Shown: positions 58,304-64,000 of the stretch, piece by piece
Position numbering within the stretch: the stretch's first letter is position 1
Layout of the letters: every line of letters starts with the position of its first letter
Origin: Pteria penguin
Taxonomy: Eukaryota > Mollusca > Bivalvia > Pterioida > Pteriidae
Direction of reading: 5' to 3'
Assembly: GCA_035048485.1 (NCBI GenBank)
Contig: CM068581.1
Coordinates: forward strand, 64,740,381 to 64,804,380
DNA length: 64,000 bases
Position numbers and translations under genes: made by a program
Notes under the pieces: model-generated
What the model was told of the DNA's origin: nothing
Database searches by the model: none
What the model saw: the letters and a program-made list of their open reading frames with translations, nothing else

Positions 58304-60802
58304 ATGTTTGTATACTGGCAAAACGCAATTTTCTTACTTTTACCAGCTATCCATGCCTTGAGATTTGAGGTGCATGAAAATACTACACTCGAAAACAAAG
58401 ATATTAAAGAATTGTCCCCTATGGGCATACGTCTTTGTGTGAACGAATGTGTTAAACTAGAAGGATGCAAATCTGCAAAATTTCGTAAAATGACCATGAC
58501 ATGTACACTGCTGTCGTCTACACATTTGGAGGCACCAATCATCATTTCTGCTGGTGTATCATACATCTACATTGATAAGGTAAGTGAACTAATATATGGA
58601 GTAGAGAGACCCTATCACATTTTTCTTAAACAAAAATGTATTTGGTAAAAGTTGAAAATGTTGACATTGTCAATGGGGTTTTTCGTTTAGAATATTCTAT
58701 CAAATTTTCATCAAAGTTTTATTTGATGGTCATAAAAATTAAAATTTCATTAAATACATTGACCAAGTTCTCCTTGTCCAAAGATAGTATTAACGGTGTT
58801 TTCGTCTATGTTTGTTTAAACCGCACGAATCAAATTTCATTTACACTATATGGCCAGTGCCTTGTGGTGGTAGACACCAAAGAAAAGAAATGACCATTGA
58901 CAAATATACTGAAACATTTCTTGCTCTGACCGATACTAGAATTCAAATCTGTCATTCGCGAAACAGTTGCGACTCAAAGCTCAACACAGTCAACCAAATA
59001 GATACTAGGCACTTCACCAAAACTGACACTAATGCAACGATGAAGAATTAATTTCTTTAGATTTTTGGAAATATCTAGCGTCCTGTTTATCTAAAAAGTG
59101 ATATTCGACCAATAATTTAACAATGCTGCTGTTAAAGAGAAAAAACCATGGCTGCCGATATAGGTCATGTAACAATAAATATCATATGATATACCACAAA
59201 TGGATTTTCTTATTTTTGAGTGATTTCAACTTGTTCGGTTTTTTCCTAGGAAAATGACAATCCCTGTTCGGGTTGTCAGGAACATGACATCTGTGAGAGT
59301 GTAAAAACTGGTATCTCGAAATGTATCAAAACAGAAAAAGGTGAGTCTAATACCTCATTTCATTTCAAAAAAAATTCAATTTACGAAGATGACTGGTGTT
59401 ATTATATTTCTGCACATTTTACATTCATATTAGATCTAGTGATATCATGGATATCATGTTTTCCACCGACGGTTACATGTATATGTTTTGGGGGGGGGGG
59501 GGTTTAGGGGGGGGTTGTTTTGTTTTTGGGGATAAGGGTGTTTTTTGTTTTGTTTTGTTTTGTTTTATTTTATCTTTTTTATATATATTTTTTATTTATT
59601 TATTTTATTTTTTTTTTTTTGTTTCACGGGCCTTAGTTCTATTTTACCGGATTATGGCCCGGTTTCTGCCGTTCAAGTTGTTGTAAAGTGGTGTATGACT
59701 TCGTCATAATTATATTTATTCATTTTGTTTTTTTATTAATTATGTTATAATTTGTCAATCTGGAAATCAAAGTTGCATGCCAGGTATCTGAGAGGAGTGA
59801 GAGTCTCCTGCTTCACAATATATCCTCAATTTTTAAATAAGACATAACTTTTTTCAACACTGCACAATGTACACATGAATGACTGAAATGGTGACAGCAT
59901 CATAATATCATAATATGGATATTTAATACATTAAACACATGTATCAAAAACCTGAAGAATCAGTAACACAGGACCACGAAATGTCATGGAATTTGACGAT
60001 TTTTGGTATATAAGAAGCGCTAAGAAAAATATAAACTTTATGTTTTCCGATTTGGTTGCCGTTGCCATGGTAAGTCAAATCTGGGAACAACATCCCTTTC
60101 CATACCTTTATGGACTTCTGGATATCAGATATGAGATCCTGTACCGGTTAGGAGTTGATATTATAGCAATGATATATCGATTGGCTTTCTATATACAATG
60201 CATCAATATTTCTTCATAAAAATCAAACTTATTTTCTTCTTACACTTATTTATTCGTTAAGAGACCATGATATTAGTTAAGATCGTGAGGTGATGCACAA
60301 GGTATTTACCTTCAAGAAAATCCTGGATTCGGAGTAACATAGATAAACAAGCAAACTCAAGGGCTTACAACAATTAAGGGACGCTAACACCTCCAGCTCC
60401 TGGTCTGTTTCTATGGGGATTCCTACATGGTCATTTTCCTTTTTTAAGTGACTTATTCCGGTTTTATATGACACACATGAATTTCAATATTGTTTACTGT
60501 TCGAGTTCACTGTATATTACTTATCACCTACTTAGATTCTAACATTTAATAAGCGTTGAAATTCTACCAATATATGTACGTACTTGATGCCTGATTGATG
60601 CAAAATACGAAGGTAACTGAGTATGAAACTATTATAAGCAGTTATACTGGATAAAAATTTTTTAAAACAAATAGTCATAAAATCAATTTAAATTATCTAG
60701 CTATTCTCAATTTCATTGACAGCGTGTAACAACGGTTGGCGTCGACTGATCAACACCTGTTACAAAGCTAGCAACGTAACATCAAGAATACAGGAAGCAA
60801 GA
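58304..60802 (+). CDS. PAN/apple-like plus C-type lectin gene, exons 1-3 (3' incomplete)
   Basis: Exons are 58304-58579 (donor gtaagt), 59250-59340 (acceptor tttcctag, donor gtgagt) and 60723-60802 (acceptor ttgacag, donor gtaagg). Phases 0 and 1 match across both junctions, giving 149 open codons. Exon 1: signal peptide (MFVYWQNAIFLLLPAIHA), then a PAN/apple-like C-x3-C-x5-C-x11-C core in 'RLCVNECVKLEGCKSAKF'. Exon 2: 30 residues with C-x2-C-x5-C-x9-C (NPCSGCQEHDIC). Exon 3: 'CNNGWRRLINTCYKAS', the standard start of a C-type lectin domain (C..gW....~CY). The remaining lectin exons are not seen up to 64000 and may lie beyond. A TTG-initiated extension to 58289 is unlikely; I use the ATG. Likely a secreted glycan-binding protein; the ligand is unknown. 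Confidence 0.75.
59486..59640. repeat. G-run and T-rich low complexity
   Basis: G runs at about 59489-59515, then ttttg and ttttatt repeats, in intron 2 of the PAN/lectin gene. Confidence 0.9.
59775..59820 (+). repeat. R2 repeat fragment
   Basis: 'gccaggtatctgagaggagtgag' (in parts) and 'tctcctgctt' match the R2 core; in intron 2 of the PAN/lectin gene. Confidence 0.4.
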
Positions 60803-60885
60803 GTAAGGGTGTATTTGCTTATATGTTCTTTTTAACCTATTTTATTCATTATTTGAGTGTGGAAGTTAACACAGTCTGATACACA

Positions 60886-61067
60886 AAATTATAACACGTA
60901 TGTATGTTCTAATATTTAGTGTAAGCACAAATGTGTCATTGCTGGTGGACTGATAGTTCCCGAGGGTATCATAAATGTAGTTTTCAGTGTCGTGAAATAT
61001 ATAATTAAAATTTTCAGTCATGAAATTTTGTAAATTATTCAAAAACTAAAGGAGTATCTCCCTCGTG
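60886..61067 (+). repeat. R1 repeat, left half interrupted by foldback element
   Basis: 'gctggtggactgatagt', 'tcgtgaaatatata' and 'ggagtatctccctcgtg' end exactly at the foldback element. R1 resumes at 62966 with 'ctgtccttagattg'. Confidence 0.8.
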
Positions 61068-61069
61068 TA

Positions 61070-62963
61070 CGGAAGCGTATTAGTGCCACATTGAAACATT
61101 TTTATTTTTCGTTATTCTAACATTAATCTTGGAAATTCTAACTTTTATCTTGGAAATTCCAACTTTATTCTTGGTAATTCCAACTTAAATCTTGGAAATT
61201 CCAACATTAATGTTGAAATTCCAACTTTAATCTTAGAAATTCCAACTTTAAAGTTTAAAGTTGGACATTTCAACTTTAATCTTGGAAATTCCAACTTTAA
61301 TCTTGGTAACGTCAACTTTAATCTTGGAAATTCCAACATTACTGTTGGAAGTTTTAACTTTAAATCTTGGAAATTCCTACTTTAATCTTGGAAATTCCAA
61401 TTTTAATCTTACTTTAATCTTGGACATTCCAATTTTAAAGTTGATAATGCTCTGTATCAACCCTTGATGTATAAAATTACACTTATTGTAAAAGGAATTA
61501 TATTGAAAAAATAAATAGGAAAAAATAAATTCAACACGACCGAATCGTAATATTGGGGGCAGTATTGTTTTTGTACTGGCTGTCCATCCATCCGTCTGTT
61601 TACCTACATGTATCTGTCTGTCTATCCGATACTTTAACTTTGGCATCACGTTTGAATCATTAGAGATAGAGACTTGATATTTTGCATAGATATTCCACTA
61701 TAGTTGACATCGCAGTCAATGACCTAGTGACCTTGACCGGGACCTTTTGCCAAAAAGTAGTATTTTTAACTCGTCTGGACGAATGTCCGGAGAGCTATAG
61801 TCATACAAAACTTTAACCTTTGCTGTATCTTTTGAACTTTCGATAGTAGAGCCTTGATATTTCTTATGTAGATTGCTCATGATGAGAGATTTCGTTTGGG
61901 ATCATGACTTTTGACCTAGTGATCTTGACCTTGGGCTTTTTGCTACTGTGCTATATCCTTTGAACCGTTTGTGATTGAGCTGTCATATTTCACATGTCAA
62001 TTCCTCACATTCAAATCTTTCATTTTATACCGTTTTATTTTGACCTTCACCTTTGACTTGACATTGAATTACAAATTGTTTAAGATTCATGCTCTTTATG
62101 ACAATGCCCCACCGGCGAGTTATGTTGTCTTCTGACAACTATTGTTGAACTTTCTTGTCGCAAGTTACATAATACTTCATAAATATATCCTATTTAAATA
62201 TGTACTTTCTGTGCGTAATTATTTTGATTTCACATGCATGATATGTAGATTTATCTGCTTACATGTGTTGCTTATCTCATACAAACATTTGTTATTAGGA
62301 AATATTTAGAAATACATGTACCAATCACCACCACCCCCTGTCACTCTCACTAAAATCAAACTTTATTTTGATTACCTACAATATCTGTATCATAGATACT
62401 ATATATGCCATTTTTCGTTTAAAATGCATTGTGATCTTTATAAAAATGCAAACAATACTATAATGATTTAGTTAATTCTGAATGGGACACCTCTGGCATT
62501 GACATGGCTTATAGTGCTAGATGGTATAGAATTACTTGGTGTTGTATTTGTTTTTTCCTATTTATTTTTTCAATGTAATTCCTTTTTACAATTAATGTTG
62601 GAAATTCCAAGATTAAAGTTTGAATTTCCAATGATTAATGTTAGAATTTCCAAGATTAAAGTTTGAATTTCCAATGTTAAAGTTGGAAATTCCAAGATTA
62701 AAGTTGGAATTTCCAGGATTAAAGTTTGAATTTCCAACACAAATGTTGGAATTTCCAACATTAATGTTGGATTTTCCAAGATTAAAGTTGAAATTTCAAA
62801 ATTTCAGTTGGAATTTCCAAGATTAATGTTGGAATTTCCAATGTTAAAGTTGGAAATTGCAAGATTAAAGTTGGAATTTCCTAAATGAAAGTTTGAATTT
62901 CCAACATTAATGTTGGAAAAACAAAAAATTAAAATGTTTCAATGCGGCACTAATACGCTTCCG
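61070..62963. mobile_element. Foldback DNA element, 1.9 kb, TA target sites
   Basis: Terminal inverted repeats begin 'cggaagcgtattagtgcc' (left) and end with its complement 'ggcactaatacgcttccg' (right), continuing through 'cattgaaacatttt'. They are bordered by TA at 61068-61069 and 62964-62965. Inside each end lies a 300-350 bp array of a 20-21 bp unit (ttggaaattccaactttaat), and the two arrays are mutually inverted. The centre (61500-62570) is non-coding and contains repeats with TGACCT sites. The element has no transposase and splits an R1 repeat. Confidence 0.82.
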
Positions 62964-62965
62964 TA

Positions 62966-63279
62966 CTGTCCTTAGATTGATTCTTTTGCTCTCTTTTTAG
63001 GCCACATGAGCATCTCTTAAGAGATATAATTTGTCAAATATTCTCATCTGGTGCACAAAATTATAACATATATGTTCTAATATTTAATGTAACCACTAGA
63101 TCGATATCACTGCTGGTAGACTGATAGTCACAGAGGGCATCATAAGTCTAGTTTTCAGTACTTTCGTACTGACGTGAATTATATACTTAAAATTTTCTGT
63201 TATGATTTTTTTAATTATTCAAAACTTAAGGAGTATCTCCCTCATACATAGCTCTGTCCTTTGATTATTTTTTTTATTA

Positions 63280-63310
<31 letters not shown>

Positions 63311-63470
63311 ACTCTTTCTGCCACTTTCGCTTTAACTCTGCTCTTCAAATATCTATATATTATTAGAATTCCAAACATTTGGCCATGAGCATCAGTGAAG
63401 AGACATAATTTGTCGAAATACACATTTGGTACACAAAATTATAATACGTATATATGTTCTAATATTTATT
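62966..63470 (+). repeat. R1 repeat, right half plus a second unit
   Basis: Resumes R1 after the foldback insertion, then repeats it from 'ctagttttcagtactttcg' (63152) to 'gaagagacataatttgtcg' (63398) and 'atatatgttctaatattta'. A poly-T run at about 63273-63306 interrupts the second unit. Confidence 0.8.
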
Positions 63471-63482
63471 ATTTCTGTAATG

Positions 63483-63865
63483 CTCTCTCAATCGATCGAT
63501 CGATTGATAGATCGAGTACTTTATTGCAGTCCATTTAGCAGTCCATTAAAGATGATATTGAATATAATAACAATGGATGAACTAATATCATCACTATAAT
63601 CGCTACATACAATTACAAGAAGTAAAAAATGCTGGGGGTCTTTTTCAGGAATCTTGTCGAAAAATGGGTAAGGATGTAATACTGGCTGAACCGAAGTCCG
63701 AGGAAGAGAACAATTTCCTCGTAAACTTAACAAGTAATAAGCATCATCGTGAGTATCATTCTTATTACAATATACCTGTATATACAGTTGATACATTTCC
63801 ATGAAGTAATACTGCTCCATAGCCACATAGCATCTACCAAAATAATATTCTTTTCTTAACACCAA
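63483..63865 (-). other. Possible LINE 3' end with tetranucleotide tail
   Basis: Minus strand: a 114-codon frame (63521-63865) ends just before '...actgcaataaagtactcgatc' (in parts) and a (atcg/attg)n tail, the arrangement expected at the 3' end of a non-LTR retroelement. The peptide (…DDISSSIVIIFNIIFNG…) does not show reverse-transcriptase or endonuclease motifs, so assignment is weak. Confidence 0.3.
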
Positions 63866-63886
63866 AAATTTTGTTGCAAATATAGT

Positions 63887-64000
63887 TTCTCATGAAATAT
63901 ACAATAAAGAAGTACTGAAAGGTTAACACATTTGGAGGTCCATGGAATAAAGGGGCAATATCGCGCACAATGTCATATTCAGACAATTGAACTGAGGAGT
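63887..64000 (+). repeat. R2 repeat copy, cut by window end
   Basis: 'ataaagaagtactgaaagg', 'ccatggaataaaggggcaat' and 'gtcatattcagacaa' match copy 1 at 250-340. Confidence 0.65.

Noticed and set aside
61145..62826. Repeated LEIPTL/LEFPRLK frames on both strands
   Set aside because: These arise from the 20-21 bp arrays of the foldback element; the same motif is read on both strands.

Overview
This is AT-rich, intron-containing, repeat-dense eukaryotic DNA, most likely from a bivalve mollusc. The reasons are tRNA-headed SINEs with the central and 3' domains I associate with mollusc SINEs, bivalve-type dispersed repeats, PAN/C-type-lectin genes, and wrecked Tc1/mariner, Harbinger and pogo elements. 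The organism call is inference. No bacterial, phage or CRISPR feature is present.

Left part (0.5-20.2 kb, minus strand). A tandem family of small single-pass receptors is assembled here from splice sites. Gene A (537-1270) runs off the left edge. Gene B (4743-7297) is complete at 195 aa and gene C (14522-18555) is complete at 207 aa. Each has a signal peptide, an N-glycosylation site, one eight-cysteine domain spaced like the single-CRD TNF-receptor superfamily members (BCMA/TACI type), and a short Ser/Thr-rich stalk exon. B and C also show a transmembrane exon and a short cytoplasmic tail exon; all introns share the same phases. A decayed 3' copy (7.7-8.5 kb) and a truncated 5' copy (20.2 kb) show continuing birth and death. 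A tRNA-Ala(AGC) gene with a pol III terminator lies at 12595.

Middle and right (plus strand). A PAN/apple-like exon, a small Cys exon and the first C-type-lectin exon form an intact but 3'-incomplete gene at 58304-60802. A paralogue at 22.3-23.4 kb is broken: it has no start ATG, and its second exon has a 2-bp frameshift and no splice donor. An intact terminal C-type-lectin exon stands alone at 26780-26979.

Repeats dominate the rest. The 37.9-51.2 kb stretch is a nest of segmental duplications carrying a mariner relic, 22-bp and 23-bp tandem arrays, a Tc1-like relic (45.2-46.1 kb) and a long inverted repeat (46.6-47.1 kb). A 1.9-kb foldback element with TA target sites (61070-62963) interrupts a dispersed repeat. 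Three repeat families recur and are called R1, R2 and R3 here. R1 is marked by agtatctccctc and gaagagacataa; R2 by gtgagatcaggtgccc; R3 by taggacggtcattt. Other repeats are rich in nuclear-receptor half sites (perfect DR1 and DR2). Stretches with no recognisable gene are listed as such.
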